DNA from: Synergistes jonesii
GTDB taxonomy: Bacteria > Synergistota > Synergistia > Synergistales > Synergistaceae
NCBI RefSeq assembly: GCF_000712295.1
Contig: NZ_JMKI01000031.1
Span: forward strand, 160,226 to 224,225
DNA length: 64,000 nucleotides
Direction of reading: 5' to 3'
Shown here: one piece after another, positions 42,460-51,442 of the stretch
Layout: the number at the start of each line of letters is the position of its first letter
Position numbering within the stretch: the stretch's first letter is position 1
Notes under the pieces: model-generated
Seen by the model: the letters and a program-made list of their open reading frames with translations, nothing else
Databases searched by the model: none
What the model was told of the DNA's origin: nothing
Position numbers and translations under genes: made by a program

Positions 42460-43892
42460 AAGCGAATTTTTCTTATTCCCAGGTCACTGAAAAGACGATC
42501 GAAGACCTGATCTCCGTATTTGGCGGCTCCGGTGTCTCAGTAGATAAAGAAAAGGTGGCGGCATATTCCAAAGACGAAGTCGCCGTGCATTTGTGGGACA
42601 AAAATTACGAAGCGGAAGTCGTCTGTTTCGCCGAGAACGCCGAGCAAATATCGGCACTGATGAAATATGCGAACCGACACCGCATCCCCGTGACGCCACG
42701 CGGCGCCGGCACAGGACTTTCAGGCGGCGCCGTCCCGGCGTATCGTGGAATAGAACTCTCGCTGGAACGGATGAACAGAATACTCGAATTAGACGCGGCG
42801 AACCTCACGATGACCGTCGAACCCGGCGTCGTCACCGCAGAGATAAACAAGACGGCAGCCGCCGCCAACCTGATGTATGCTGGCGACCCGTGCAGCGGAG
42901 ACGCTTCCTTTATCGGCGGCAATGTCGCGGAAAACGCTGGCGGCAACAAGGTTGTGAAATACGGCGCTACCGGCAACCACGTCTTAGGCATGGAAGTGGT
43001 GCTGCCCGACGGCTCTATTTCCTGGTTCGGCGGCAAAAGACGCAAAGACGTTACCGGCTATGACTTCGTCCATCTCATGACAGGCTCGGAAGGTACTCTT
43101 GGGATCATCACTAAAATAATACTACGCCTGCTGCCGAGTTATTCATTCGCAGCGGACCTGCTTGTTCCCTTCGATAGCGTGAAAAGGGCTATCGACGCAG
43201 TGCCTGCCGTGATAACGAAGGGGAAGACGATTCCATGTTCCATTGAATTTATGGACAAGTGCTCCATGATGCTGACGGAACAATACCTCAGGACGAAATT
43301 TCCATTTTCTCACGAAGCGGAGGCCCACCTTATTTTGCAGTTCGAAGGCAACGACCGTGAATCTTTAGCTGACGAGATAGAGAAAATAGGCGATATCTGC
43401 ATGGAAGAAGGAGCCCTGGAAGTCTTTGTCGCCGACAATAGGACGACGAGGGATAAGCTGTGGAAGGGGCGCAAAAGCGCCGCCGAGGCTGTGTGGTCGT
43501 ATGCTCCGACACAGATCGCAAACGAAGATATAGTGATACCGGCGAGCGAGATCGCCGTTTTTATGGAAGGGCTGGAGAAAATCAGCCGTGCCGACAGCGT
43601 AAAGTATGCCGCTTACGGTCATGTCGGAGACGGGAACATGCACGTAACTCTCTACGTTGAAGAGGAAAATAAAAACTGGCGCGAGATCATCGAGAAGGCA
43701 CGCCGAGATATGTACGACATGGTCAAAAGGCTGGGAGGCACTCTGACTGGCGAGCACGGAGTCGGCCTCAAGCGTCTTATGTACGCGCCGCAGTTCCTTG
43801 ACGCGGCGCAGGTCGAGCTGATCCGCCGGGTGAAGCTCGCGTTCGATCCAAACAACATACTCAATCCGGGCAAGATAGTACCCTGGACTTAG
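42456..43892 (+). CDS. GlcD/D-lactate dehydrogenase-type FAD oxidase (set 2)
   Basis: 478 residues. FAD-binding segments VTPRGAGTGLSGGAVP, VEPGVVT and SFIGGNVAENAGG lie in the first half; YGHVGDGNMH, GEHGVGLKR and FDPNNILNPGKI in the second. With EtfBA it should oxidise a D-2-hydroxyacid to the 2-oxoacid. The TRAP transporter and racemase upstream, and the shared regulatory sequence, tie it to uptake of that acid. It is the closest paralogue in the window to the gene at 17141-18562. Confidence 0.9.
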   Translation: MKANFSYSQVTEKTIEDLISVFGGSGVSVDKEKVAAYSKDEVAVHLWDKNYEAEVVCFAENAEQISALMKYANRHRIPVTPRGAGTGLSGGAVPAYRGIELSLERMNRILELDAANLTMTVEPGVVTAEINKTAAAANLMYAGDPCSGDASFIGGNVAENAGGNKVVKYGATGNHVLGMEVVLPDGSISWFGGKRRKDVTGYDFVHLMTGSEGTLGIITKIILRLLPSYSFAADLLVPFDSVKRAIDAVPAVITKGKTIPCSIEFMDKCSMMLTEQYLRTKFPFSHEAEAHLILQFEGNDRESLADEIEKIGDICMEEGALEVFVADNRTTRDKLWKGRKSAAEAVWSYAPTQIANEDIVIPASEIAVFMEGLEKISRADSVKYAAYGHVGDGNMHVTLYVEEENKNWREIIEKARRDMYDMVKRLGGTLTGEHGVGLKRLMYAPQFLDAAQVELIRRVKLAFDPNNILNPGKIVPWT

Positions 43893-43939
43893 CCTCCTGT
43901 ACTGAGAAACGTTCCCAAGGGCGTGTAAAAACGTCGAAA

Positions 43940-43976
43940 CGCCGGTGTCAGCGAAAGAGTGGCTTCGGCGCTTTTT
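43940..43976 (+). terminator. Probable terminator after the set 2 operon
   Basis: CGCCG (43940-43944) pairs with CGGCG (43966-43970), followed by CTTTTT. The stem is short and the loop long, hence moderate confidence. Confidence 0.5.
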
Positions 43977-44150
43977 ATTTTCCCTTTTCACAGCCTAAGC
44001 GTGCTTTTTCTTATCATTTGCGGCCAGTTGACGTTTTATGCTAATGTTTTATATAAAAATATATAATTTTCAGAATGAAACAATAATTTATCATACTGTA
44101 ATCCTCTTGTTATCAAAAAAAGAAATTTTGCTCGAATTTTAATAAAAAGC

Positions 44151-44179
44151 TTGACATTTATAAAATAAGAGGATATATT
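44151..44179 (+). promoter_or_regulatory. Strong promoter of the riboswitch transcript
   Basis: TTGACA (44151-44156) and TATATT (44174-44179) with exactly 17 bases between. Transcription should begin near 44186, at the start of the cobalamin riboswitch. Confidence 0.85.
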
Positions 44180-44187
44180 CGATTTAA

Positions 44188-44340
44188 TAGAACAAGCGGC
44201 GCGAAAGCAAGGGAATTTGGTTAAAAACCAAAGCGGCCCCGCCACTGTAGCCACGACGAAATCGCGATATCACTGGACGGCCTCTGGGAAGATGCGATAG
44301 TAGGATGAATGGGAGCCAGGAGACCTGTTCGCGCTGCCGG
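44188..44340 (+). ncRNA. Cobalamin (B12) riboswitch
   Basis: The conserved aptamer pieces are in order: AAGGGAATTTGG (44209-44220), AAGCGGCCCCGCCACTGTA (44231-44249) and the B12 box AGCCAGGAGACCTG (44314-44327). It lies between a strong promoter and an intrinsic terminator. The standard mode would be: cobalamin binds, the terminator forms, and the downstream aconitase-isocitrate dehydrogenase-citrate lyase genes are turned down. Confidence 0.93.
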
Positions 44341-44409
44341 GGGAATAGATCTGCGCGGGCGGATTATGTTTCGTGTATCATCGTCTTAGAATGTGCGGTG
44401 AACGTTGTT

Positions 44410-44450
44410 GCTGTCTGCGCGGAATCTTGGTTTATGCAGGCGGCTTTTTT
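44410..44450 (+). terminator. Riboswitch expression-platform terminator
   Basis: GCTGTCTGC (44410-44418) pairs with GCAGGCGGC (44436-44444, two G-T pairs) and runs into TTTTTT. About 80 bases after the B12 box, it is well placed to be the attenuator. Confidence 0.75.
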
Positions 44451-44485
44451 ATTCCCAGCCCCTGCGGCAGATGGCGTATTATATC

Positions 44486-44515
44486 TTGACAATAAAATGA
44501 TTTTACTAATAAATG
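44486..44515 (+). promoter_or_regulatory. Possible second promoter after the attenuator
   Basis: TTGACA (44486-44491) with TAAATG (44510-44515), spacing 18. The -35 is perfect, the -10 weak. If used, it would give riboswitch-independent basal expression. The region from here to the aconitase start holds nothing else I can name. Confidence 0.35.
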
Positions 44516-44651
44516 TTAAGATGTTATATTTACTTTAGTACATTTAATGAAGCAGGGAGGCGGGAAAAAGATTCATCTCAGTGTGCGTCGTTTAAAACGT
44601 TGGTTAGGCGTCATGCGGATAGCATGACTAATGCTGAAAATATGAGGGAGG

Positions 44652-46988
44652 ATGAATGATTTGATTAAATTGTTCGGGAAAGGCGCCTGGCTTTTAAAGG
44701 GAGCGGTTCTGGTGGAGGACGCCGATAAGAAGAGCGTTCCGCAGCTCAGCGAAGAGCTTCGCGCCGCGGGGCTTGAGCTGCCGGAGAAGCCGTCCTTCGA
44801 TAAGAAGAGCGCCGCGCGCGGAACGATAGCGGCCAAGATCATCGCGGAACACAACGCCTCCGGCACAGAGGATGATTACAGGCTTCGTTTCGACAGCCTT
44901 GCGTCGCACGATATCACCTACGTCGGCATAATACAGACGGCGCTTGCAAGCGGCATGAAAAAATTTCCCGTGCCGTACGTCATGACGAACTGTCATAATT
45001 CGCTATGCGCAGTCGGAGGGACGATCAACGAGGACGATCATCTTTTCGGGCTCTCCGCCGCGAAAAAGTTCGGTGGGGAATTCGTGCCGGCGCATCTTGC
45101 CGTCATCCATTCATATGTCAGAGAGATGATGTCGGGCTGCGGCAGGATGATTCTCGGCTCTGACAGCCATACCCGCTACGGCGCGCTTGGAACGATGGGC
45201 GTAGGGGAAGGCGGCCCGGAGCTTGTAAAGCAGCTTGTGGGGCGCACCTATGATTTGCCGCGCGCCGACGTCGCCGCGGTTTATCTTACAGGCGCGCCGA
45301 AACCGGGCGTCGGACCTCAGGATGTGGCGCTGGCGATAATAGGCGCGGTTTTCAAAAACGGTTTTGTGAAGAACAAGGTCATGGAGTTCGTCGGCCCGGG
45401 TGTTTCAAAGCTTCCCGTCGATTTCCGCTGCGGCGTCGACGTGATGACGACGGAGACGGCCTGCTGGAGTTCCGTGTGGCGCACGGATGAAAAGGTAGAG
45501 GAGTATTTCAACATACACGGCCGTCCGGACGCCTATAAGAGGCTCGATCCCGACGACGCAGCGTGGTATGACGCGGCTATTGTGGTGGAGCTCGACAAGA
45601 TCAAGCCGATGGTAGCGCTTCCCTTCCATCCGAGCTGCGTCTACACGATAGACGAGCTCAGCGCGAATCCGCATGAGATATTGAAAAAGGTAGAGGAAGA
45701 CGCGCGCCGTAAGCTGGAGAATCCGGAGCTTGACCTCGGCCTCACGGAAAAGATAGACGAGAACGGAAAGATTCACGTGGACCAGGGGATAATAGCCGGC
45801 TGCTCCGGCGGCACCTTCGACAATGTCGTCGCGGCGGCTCAGATCATGAAAGGGCGCAGCACGGGCAGCGGCGAGTTCGCGCTGAGCATCTATCCCGGAA
45901 GCCAGCCGGCCATGCTGGCGCTTACCAACAACGGCTCGATAGCCGACCTTATCGAGGCCGGCGCGGTAGTGAAGACCGCTTTCTGCGGTCCCTGCTTCGG
46001 CGCAGGGGACACGCCGGCGAACCGCGGCTTTTCCATCCGCCACACGACGAGGAATTTCCCGAACCGCGAAGGCTCCAAGCCGGGGGAGGGGCAGATATCG
46101 TCCGTAGCTCTGATGGACGCGCGCTCTATAGCCGCGACCGCGGCAAACGGCGGCGTGCTGACGTCGGCCGAGCGTTACGGGGAGCTCCTTCATGAGATGC
46201 CTTACAGCTTCTGCGGCGATATATATAAGAAGAAGGTCTTCCATGGCTACGGCAAGGGCGACGACGATGTTGAGCTGATATACGGGCCGAACATCAAGCC
46301 GTGGCCGAAGGTCTGGCCGCTTGCGGAGAATCTGCTTCTTATGATGGCGTCAGTGATAACGGACCCGGTAACGACTACGGACGAGCTGATACCGTCAGGA
46401 GAGACGTCTTCGCTGCGCTCAAATCCGATAAAGCTGGCGCAGTTCGCGCTTTCGCGTAAGGATCCGCTTTACGTGAAGCGCGCCAAAGAAGCCGAGCAGC
46501 TCGATATCGCGCGCAGGGAAGCGGTTGAAAAGGGAAAGCCCCTGCCCTGCGAAGTTAAGAAGCTCTTCGAGATTGCCGGCGTTTCCGGCGCGGCCGGGGA
46601 GACGATGATAGGCAGCCTGATATTCGCGGTCAAACCCGGCGACGGCTCGGCGCGCGAACAGGCGGCATCTTCTCAGAAGGTGCTCGGCGGGCAGGCGAAT
46701 ATCGCCGAGGAGTACGCGACGAAGCGCTACCGCAGCAACCTTATCAACTGGGGCATGATACCGTTCATCGCGGACAAAGGCGACAGGGATAAATTCGAGA
46801 CGGAACAGTGGGTATTCATACCGGGGATCCGCAAAGCCGTCGCAGGCGGCGAAGATAAAGTCGAGGCGCAGCTGATCGGCAAAGACGGCGCGAAGAAAAA
46901 GATAACGCTCGCGATGCCGGGGCTCAGCGAGGACGACCGTGCGGTGATTCTTGCAGGCTGCCTGATGAATCACTACGCGAACGAATAA
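44652..46988 (+). CDS. Aconitate hydratase family protein
   Basis: 778 residues of the aconitase superfamily, hydratase type close to the mitochondrial/YbhJ group. Cluster ligands are Cys384 (AGCSGG) and Cys445/Cys448 (FCGPCFG). Further landmarks are SDSHTRYG and the swivel domain with [17 protein letters not shown]. It interconverts citrate and isocitrate. Isocitrate dehydrogenase and citrate lyase genes follow, so citrate is the likely substrate. GGGAGG is directly against ATG 44652; TTG 44661, 9 bases from it, may be the real start. Confidence 0.87.
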   Translation: MNDLIKLFGKGAWLLKGAVLVEDADKKSVPQLSEELRAAGLELPEKPSFDKKSAARGTIAAKIIAEHNASGTEDDYRLRFDSLASHDITYVGIIQTALASGMKKFPVPYVMTNCHNSLCAVGGTINEDDHLFGLSAAKKFGGEFVPAHLAVIHSYVREMMSGCGRMILGSDSHTRYGALGTMGVGEGGPELVKQLVGRTYDLPRADVAAVYLTGAPKPGVGPQDVALAIIGAVFKNGFVKNKVMEFVGPGVSKLPVDFRCGVDVMTTETACWSSVWRTDEKVEEYFNIHGRPDAYKRLDPDDAAWYDAAIVVELDKIKPMVALPFHPSCVYTIDELSANPHEILKKVEEDARRKLENPELDLGLTEKIDENGKIHVDQGIIAGCSGGTFDNVVAAAQIMKGRSTGSGEFALSIYPGSQPAMLALTNNGSIADLIEAGAVVKTAFCGPCFGAGDTPANRGFSIRHTTRNFPNREGSKPGEGQISSVALMDARSIAATAANGGVLTSAERYGELLHEMPYSFCGDIYKKKVFHGYGKGDDDVELIYGPNIKPWPKVWPLAENLLLMMASVITDPVTTTDELIPSGETSSLRSNPIKLAQFALSRKDPLYVKRAKEAEQLDIARREAVEKGKPLPCEVKKLFEIAGVSGAAGETMIGSLIFAVKPGDGSAREQAASSQKVLGGQANIAEEYATKRYRSNLINWGMIPFIADKGDRDKFETEQWVFIPGIRKAVAGGEDKVEAQLIGKDGAKKKITLAMPGLSEDDRAVILAGCLMNHYANE

Positions 46989-47022
46989 AAATCGGAAAAC
47001 AAAAACAAAGGAGAAGAAGAGC

Positions 47023-48228
47023 ATGTCGAAAATACGGATGACTACACCGATCGTTGAAATGGACGGAGACGAGATGACGCGGGTCCTGTGGAAGCAGATA
47101 AAGGATACGCTTATTCTGCCCTATGTTGAGCTGAAGACGGAATATTACGATCTCTGCCTGAAATCCCGCGATGAGACGGACGACCAGATAACGGTCGACG
47201 CCGCCGAGGCGACGAAGAAGTACGGAGTAGCTGTGAAGTGCGCGACTATAACCCCGAACGCGCAGCGCGTCGAGGAGTATAAGCTGAAAAAGCAGTGGAA
47301 GAGCCCGAACGGGACGATAAGGGCAATCCTCGACGGTACGGTATTCCGCACGCCCATCATGGTAAAGGGCATCCACCCCACCGTGAGGACGTGGAAGAAC
47401 CCCATCACCATAGCCCGTCACGCCTACGGCGACATATACAAGGATGTCGAGATGAATATCCCGTGCGCCGGAACCCTGAAGATGGTTTTCGAGCCCGCCG
47501 ACGGAGATAAAGACAAGCGGCAGGAAGAGACTGTTTTCACATATAAGGGTCCCGGCGTGGCCATGGGGATGCACAACCTTGAAAAGTCCATATCGAGCTT
47601 TGCCCGCTCCTGCTTCAAGTACGCGCTGGATACCAAACAGGATCTCTGGTTTTCGACCAAGGACACTATCTCCAAGAAGTACGACCAGACGTTCAAGCTG
47701 ATATTTGAAAACATCTTTGCCAAAGAGTACAAGGCCGACTTTGAAAAGGCGGGGATAACCTATTTCTATACCCTTATCGACGACGCGGTGGCGAGGGTCG
47801 TCCGCTCAGAGGGCGGCTTTATCTGGGCATGCAAGAACTACGACGGCGACGTAATGTCCGACATGGTCGCGACGGCCTTCGGCAGCCTTGCGATGATGAC
47901 TTCGGTGCTCGTCTCCCCCGACGGCATATACGAGTACGAAGCGGCGCACGGTACGGTGACGCGCCACTACTATCAATATCTCGAAGGGAAGAAGACCTCG
48001 ACTAACCCGATGGCCACGATCTTCGCGTGGAGCGGCGCGCTCAGAAAGCGCGGAGAACTGGACGGCAACGAAGAATTGCAAAAATTTGCCGGCCGGCTTG
48101 AGAAGGCCGCAATCGAGACGATAGAGGCGGGCGAAATGACCAAAGACATATTCTCCATCTCTGAGGCCCCGAATAAAAAATCCCTGACGACGGAGGAATT
48201 CCTCGGAGCGATAGCAAAAAGGCTATAA
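47023..48228 (+). CDS. icd: NADP-type isocitrate dehydrogenase (eukaryote-like subfamily)
   Basis: 401 residues. Signatures are [14 protein letters not shown], the substrate loop [16 protein letters not shown], the metal-binding [11 protein letters not shown] and the NADP segment [13 protein letters not shown], of the type II homodimeric subfamily. It joins isocitrate to 2-oxoglutarate plus CO2 and can run in the carboxylating direction under anaerobic, reducing conditions. GGAG precedes the ATG. It lies 34 bases after the aconitase. Confidence 0.93.
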   Translation: MSKIRMTTPIVEMDGDEMTRVLWKQIKDTLILPYVELKTEYYDLCLKSRDETDDQITVDAAEATKKYGVAVKCATITPNAQRVEEYKLKKQWKSPNGTIRAILDGTVFRTPIMVKGIHPTVRTWKNPITIARHAYGDIYKDVEMNIPCAGTLKMVFEPADGDKDKRQEETVFTYKGPGVAMGMHNLEKSISSFARSCFKYALDTKQDLWFSTKDTISKKYDQTFKLIFENIFAKEYKADFEKAGITYFYTLIDDAVARVVRSEGGFIWACKNYDGDVMSDMVATAFGSLAMMTSVLVSPDGIYEYEAAHGTVTRHYYQYLEGKKTSTNPMATIFAWSGALRKRGELDGNEELQKFAGRLEKAAIETIEAGEMTKDIFSISEAPNKKSLTTEEFLGAIAKRL

Positions 48229-48295
48229 TGCGGGAGGAAAGTGAACGCTGCCTTACGGCTGACACTATATTGCAGATGAAAGGTGGTTTACAACT

Positions 48296-48670
48296 ATGAT
48301 AATTGTTCGCGCCGCCGGCGCTGGAACGCTGGAATCTTCGGACTGCCATGTTACGGTCTCTCCATCGGAGGCTACGGAAGTGGAATATCGCGGCGCAAAT
48401 AGCGTGATTTTTGCGAAGAGGACGAATAGGCTCGTCGACGAAATATTGAGGGAAAACAACGTCAAGGGCGTGAAAATAGCGATTCAGGACCAGGGCGCCA
48501 TCGAAATAACGATCAGGGCGCGCCTTGAGACGGCGCTTGCGCGTGCGTCTGAAGAGGAACGCCCGGCGCCGGTATGTCCGGAATCGGCGGCGAATTCGGA
48601 TTTGGGCAGCGCCGCCCTTGCTTCGTGGTGGAAATATGCTACAAACGAGAGCCCAAAGGAGGCGAAGTGA
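48296..48670 (+). CDS. citD: Citrate lyase acyl carrier protein (gamma subunit) CitD
   Basis: 124 residues. The GTLESSD motif near residue 10-16 carries the serine (Ser14 by family position) that is loaded with the phosphoribosyl-dephospho-CoA arm. The body VEYRGANSVIFAKRTNRLVDEIL and GVKIAIQDQGAIEITIRAR is typical. The tail after residue 95 is longer than usual. Loading enzymes CitC, CitG and CitX are not in the window. The stop overlaps the citE start by one base. Confidence 0.92.
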   Translation: MIIVRAAGAGTLESSDCHVTVSPSEATEVEYRGANSVIFAKRTNRLVDEILRENNVKGVKIAIQDQGAIEITIRARLETALARASEEERPAPVCPESAANSDLGSAALASWWKYATNESPKEAK

Positions 48671-49548
48671 TGAAGCCAAGCCGCTCGATGTTATACATAC
48701 CGGGGGATTCTCCCGGAATGATTCAGCACTCGCCGATCTTCGGGGCCGACAGCATACTGCTTGACCTCGAGGATGCGGTGGCGCTTACGGAGAAAGACGC
48801 CGCGCGGAGGATGGTCGCCACGTTCCTGCAGAGATTTGATTTTAAAGACCTCTTCGTGACGGTCAGGATAAACGGCGCCGACACGGAGTTCTTTGAAAAA
48901 GACCTTGAAGAGATAATCCCCTGCGCTCCCGCCGCGGTGCGCCTGCCTAAGTGCAACGGCCCTCAGGACGTGCTGGAGGCCGACGATAGGATCACGGAGA
49001 TAGAACTTAAAAACGGCATGCGCACTGGAGCGGTGAAGATCCACGCGATGATAGAGACGGCGCTCGGCCTTGAGATGGCGTATGCCATCGCCTCCGTCTC
49101 TCCGCGTGTTACGGCTCTGACCATCGGAGGACAGGATTTCACCGCCGATATGGGGGTACAGAAGACGAAAGAAGGGCGGGAGCTCTTCTACGCCAGATGC
49201 AGGGTCTCAGCGGCGGCACATGCGGCCGGCATCGATTCCTATGACACGGTATGGGCCGACCTTCAGGACAATGAAGGGCTCTTCCGCGAGACCAAAGAGA
49301 TAGTCGGGCTCGGCTTCACAGGCAAGGCCTGCATACATCCGAGCCAGGTGGCTGTGATACACAAGGCCTTCGTGCCGGGCGAAAAAGAGCTGCGCAAAGC
49401 GTGTCGCGTGGTAGAAGCCGCAGAAAAGGCGAAGCGCGAAGGCAGGGGGGTCGTCTCCGTCGACGGCAAAATGGTCGACGCTCCAGTAGTCGCCAGGTCG
49501 AAACATCTGCTGGATCTCGCGGAGCTTTACGGAATAAAGGTGGGATAA
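48670..49548 (+). CDS. citE: Citrate lyase beta subunit CitE
   Basis: 292 residues. HpcH/HpaI TIM-barrel fold with RSMLYIPGDSPGM, LLDLEDAVA, the Arg/Glu pocket residues in MIETALGL and GGQDFTADMG, and CIHPSQV. It cleaves the citryl-carrier thioester to oxaloacetate and acetyl-carrier. ATG 48670 is preferred to GTG 48667 because AAAGGAGG ends 7 bases before it. It could also act on citramalate in a related pathway, but the neighbours favour citrate. Confidence 0.92.
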   Translation: MKPSRSMLYIPGDSPGMIQHSPIFGADSILLDLEDAVALTEKDAARRMVATFLQRFDFKDLFVTVRINGADTEFFEKDLEEIIPCAPAAVRLPKCNGPQDVLEADDRITEIELKNGMRTGAVKIHAMIETALGLEMAYAIASVSPRVTALTIGGQDFTADMGVQKTKEGRELFYARCRVSAAAHAAGIDSYDTVWADLQDNEGLFRETKEIVGLGFTGKACIHPSQVAVIHKAFVPGEKELRKACRVVEAAEKAKREGRGVVSVDGKMVDAPVVARSKHLLDLAELYGIKVG

Positions 49549-49552
49549 GTCG

Positions 49553-51115
49553 ATGAAAAGTGTATTGAATTCTCTTAAAAGACTGGTTCCTTTGGAAATA
49601 CCCGGAGTCGGCGCCTTTGAGCCATACAGCGCGCCGTTTTCAGCGATAACCGGGCTTCAGGGCAAAACGCGGGCGGCTCTGCCTTTGAAGGCGGCCGCGC
49701 CGTGCAGAGATAAAGTTGCTTCCTCGTTGCGCAGAGCCATCGAACAATCCGGATTGACCGACGGCATGACTATTTCCTTCCACCATCATCTGCGCAACGG
49801 GGACGCCGTAATTCCCATGGTGCTCAAAGAGCTGGAGGAAATGGGCTTCAAAAACCTAACCTTCGCGCCGAGCTCGATACCCGACGCCCACGACTGCGTC
49901 GCCGACTATATTAAAAGCGGGCTGATCGGGAAACTCTACACTTCCGGCGTACGCGGAAAGCTGGGAAAGCTTCTCTCCAGCGGCGAAACGAACATTCCCG
50001 TCGTCATACGCAGCCACGGCGGGCGCGCGCGTGCGATCGAAGAGGGGTCGATAAAAATAGACGTCGCTTTTCTCGCCGCGCCGGCCTGCGACTGCCTCGG
50101 CAACATCAGCGGCTGTTACGGCCCCTCCGCCTGCGGTTCCCTCGGCTACTCGATAATCGACGCGAGAAACGCCGCCCATGTGATAGCCGTCACCGACAAC
50201 CTCGTTGAATACCCACTCTCGCCGAAAATATCCATACCGCAGTACCTTGTCGACCAGGTCGTCGTAGTCGATAGCATAGGCGACCCGTCGAAGATCGCGA
50301 CCGGCGCGGCGCGCATCACGCGCAACCCAGTAGACCTCCGCATAGCCGAGGATTCCTTTAAGCTGATGAAGGCTTCCGGCATAGTCGAGCCCGGCTTTTC
50401 CTTCCAGATGGGAGTCGGCGGGGCGAGCCTCGCCGTCGCTGTGTATCTTGAAGAATATATGACGGAGAAGGGCATAACGGGCAGCTTCGGGCTCGGCGGT
50501 GTCGGCGGCTATATGGCGTCGATGCACGACAAAGGCCTATTCAGGACGGTATTCGACGTGCAGTCGTTTGATGCCGTCGTTACCAAATCGATGGCGGCGA
50601 ACCCGAGCCACATCGAGATAGACGCGTCATGGTACGCTAATCCCTTCAACGCAGGCGCGCTCGTCAACAATCTCGACTGCGTGATACTCGCGGCGCTGGA
50701 AGTCGACACGGAGTTCAACGTCAACGTGCTCACCGGCAACGACGGCGTGCTGCGCGGCGCCTCCGGAGGACATCAAGACACCGCGGCGGGGGCCAAGCTC
50801 TCTATAGTCGTTTGCCCGTCGTTCAGAGGAGGAGTGCCATCAATCAAGGAGAAGGTCACTACGATAACGACCCCCGGCGAAACGGTGGACGCGATAGTCA
50901 CAGAGCGCGGCATCTGCATAAACAGCCGCAGGCCGGAGCTGCTCGAAGCCGCCTCCAAAGCGGGGCTCCATGTGAGCGATATAAGCTCTTTGAAAAAAGA
51001 GGTGGAGAAACTTACCGGCGTGCCGGAGACTATAGAATTCGACTATGAGAGGCCTCTTGCCGCCGTCGAATATAGGGACGGAACGCTTATAGACGCGGTA
51101 TACGCCGCGAAATAA
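49553..51115 (+). CDS. citF: Citrate lyase alpha subunit CitF
   Basis: 520 residues of the CoA-transferase-like alpha subunit. Visible are TISFHHHLRNGD, the IRSHGGRARAIEEG segment, GVGGASLAVAVY and NVLTGNDGVLRGASGGHQDTAAGA. It exchanges acetyl and citryl on the carrier. It completes a D-E-F set with 0-5 base gaps. A terminator follows. Confidence 0.93.
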   Translation: MKSVLNSLKRLVPLEIPGVGAFEPYSAPFSAITGLQGKTRAALPLKAAAPCRDKVASSLRRAIEQSGLTDGMTISFHHHLRNGDAVIPMVLKELEEMGFKNLTFAPSSIPDAHDCVADYIKSGLIGKLYTSGVRGKLGKLLSSGETNIPVVIRSHGGRARAIEEGSIKIDVAFLAAPACDCLGNISGCYGPSACGSLGYSIIDARNAAHVIAVTDNLVEYPLSPKISIPQYLVDQVVVVDSIGDPSKIATGAARITRNPVDLRIAEDSFKLMKASGIVEPGFSFQMGVGGASLAVAVYLEEYMTEKGITGSFGLGGVGGYMASMHDKGLFRTVFDVQSFDAVVTKSMAANPSHIEIDASWYANPFNAGALVNNLDCVILAALEVDTEFNVNVLTGNDGVLRGASGGHQDTAAGAKLSIVVCPSFRGGVPSIKEKVTTITTPGETVDAIVTERGICINSRRPELLEAASKAGLHVSDISSLKKEVEKLTGVPETIEFDYERPLAAVEYRDGTLIDAVYAAK

Positions 51116-51129
51116 TTGTTGTGAAGCCG

Positions 51130-51184
51130 GGCGGCCGCAAGGAACGGGAAAAACCGCTCCAGCTGTCGTCCGGCCGTCGTTTTT
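51130..51184 (+). terminator. Terminator after citF
   Basis: A long imperfect hairpin: outer arms GGCGGCCG (51130-51137) and CGGCCGTC (51171-51178), an inner hairpin around GGAACGG/CCGCTCC, then a T run. The rest of the 327-base gap to the PFOR gene is AT-rich and holds a promoter near its end. Confidence 0.65.
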
Positions 51185-51372
51185 AAAAATTTTTTGAATC
51201 TTCTCAAGTTGATGAGATTATAAGATTTTTTGTGGAATCTCTTCGATTTGCTGTTTATATTTTATAATATATAAGATATTATAAGGGCGTTGCGCCCCGG
51301 ACGCAGTTTTTTCATTTACAGGCCTGCGTTTGTGTATGGCGTTTTTTTACGCGATGTGCAATAATATCGCGG

Positions 51373-51401
51373 TTGACAATTAAGGCAAATATCTCTAAAT
51401 G
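51373..51401 (+). promoter_or_regulatory. Promoter of the PFOR gene
   Basis: TTGACA (51373-51378), spacer 17, TAAATG (51396-51401). The same box pair TTGACA/TAAATG occurs before the aconitase gene at 44486-44515. Confidence 0.6.
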
Positions 51402-51442
51402 TAGGGGATCAGAGCTAAGTTAAGTGTGGGAGGTAAAGCGAA

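Noticed and set aside
44305..44538. Small open frame inside the riboswitch leader
   Set aside because: It overlaps the B12 box and the terminator and has no ribosome site.
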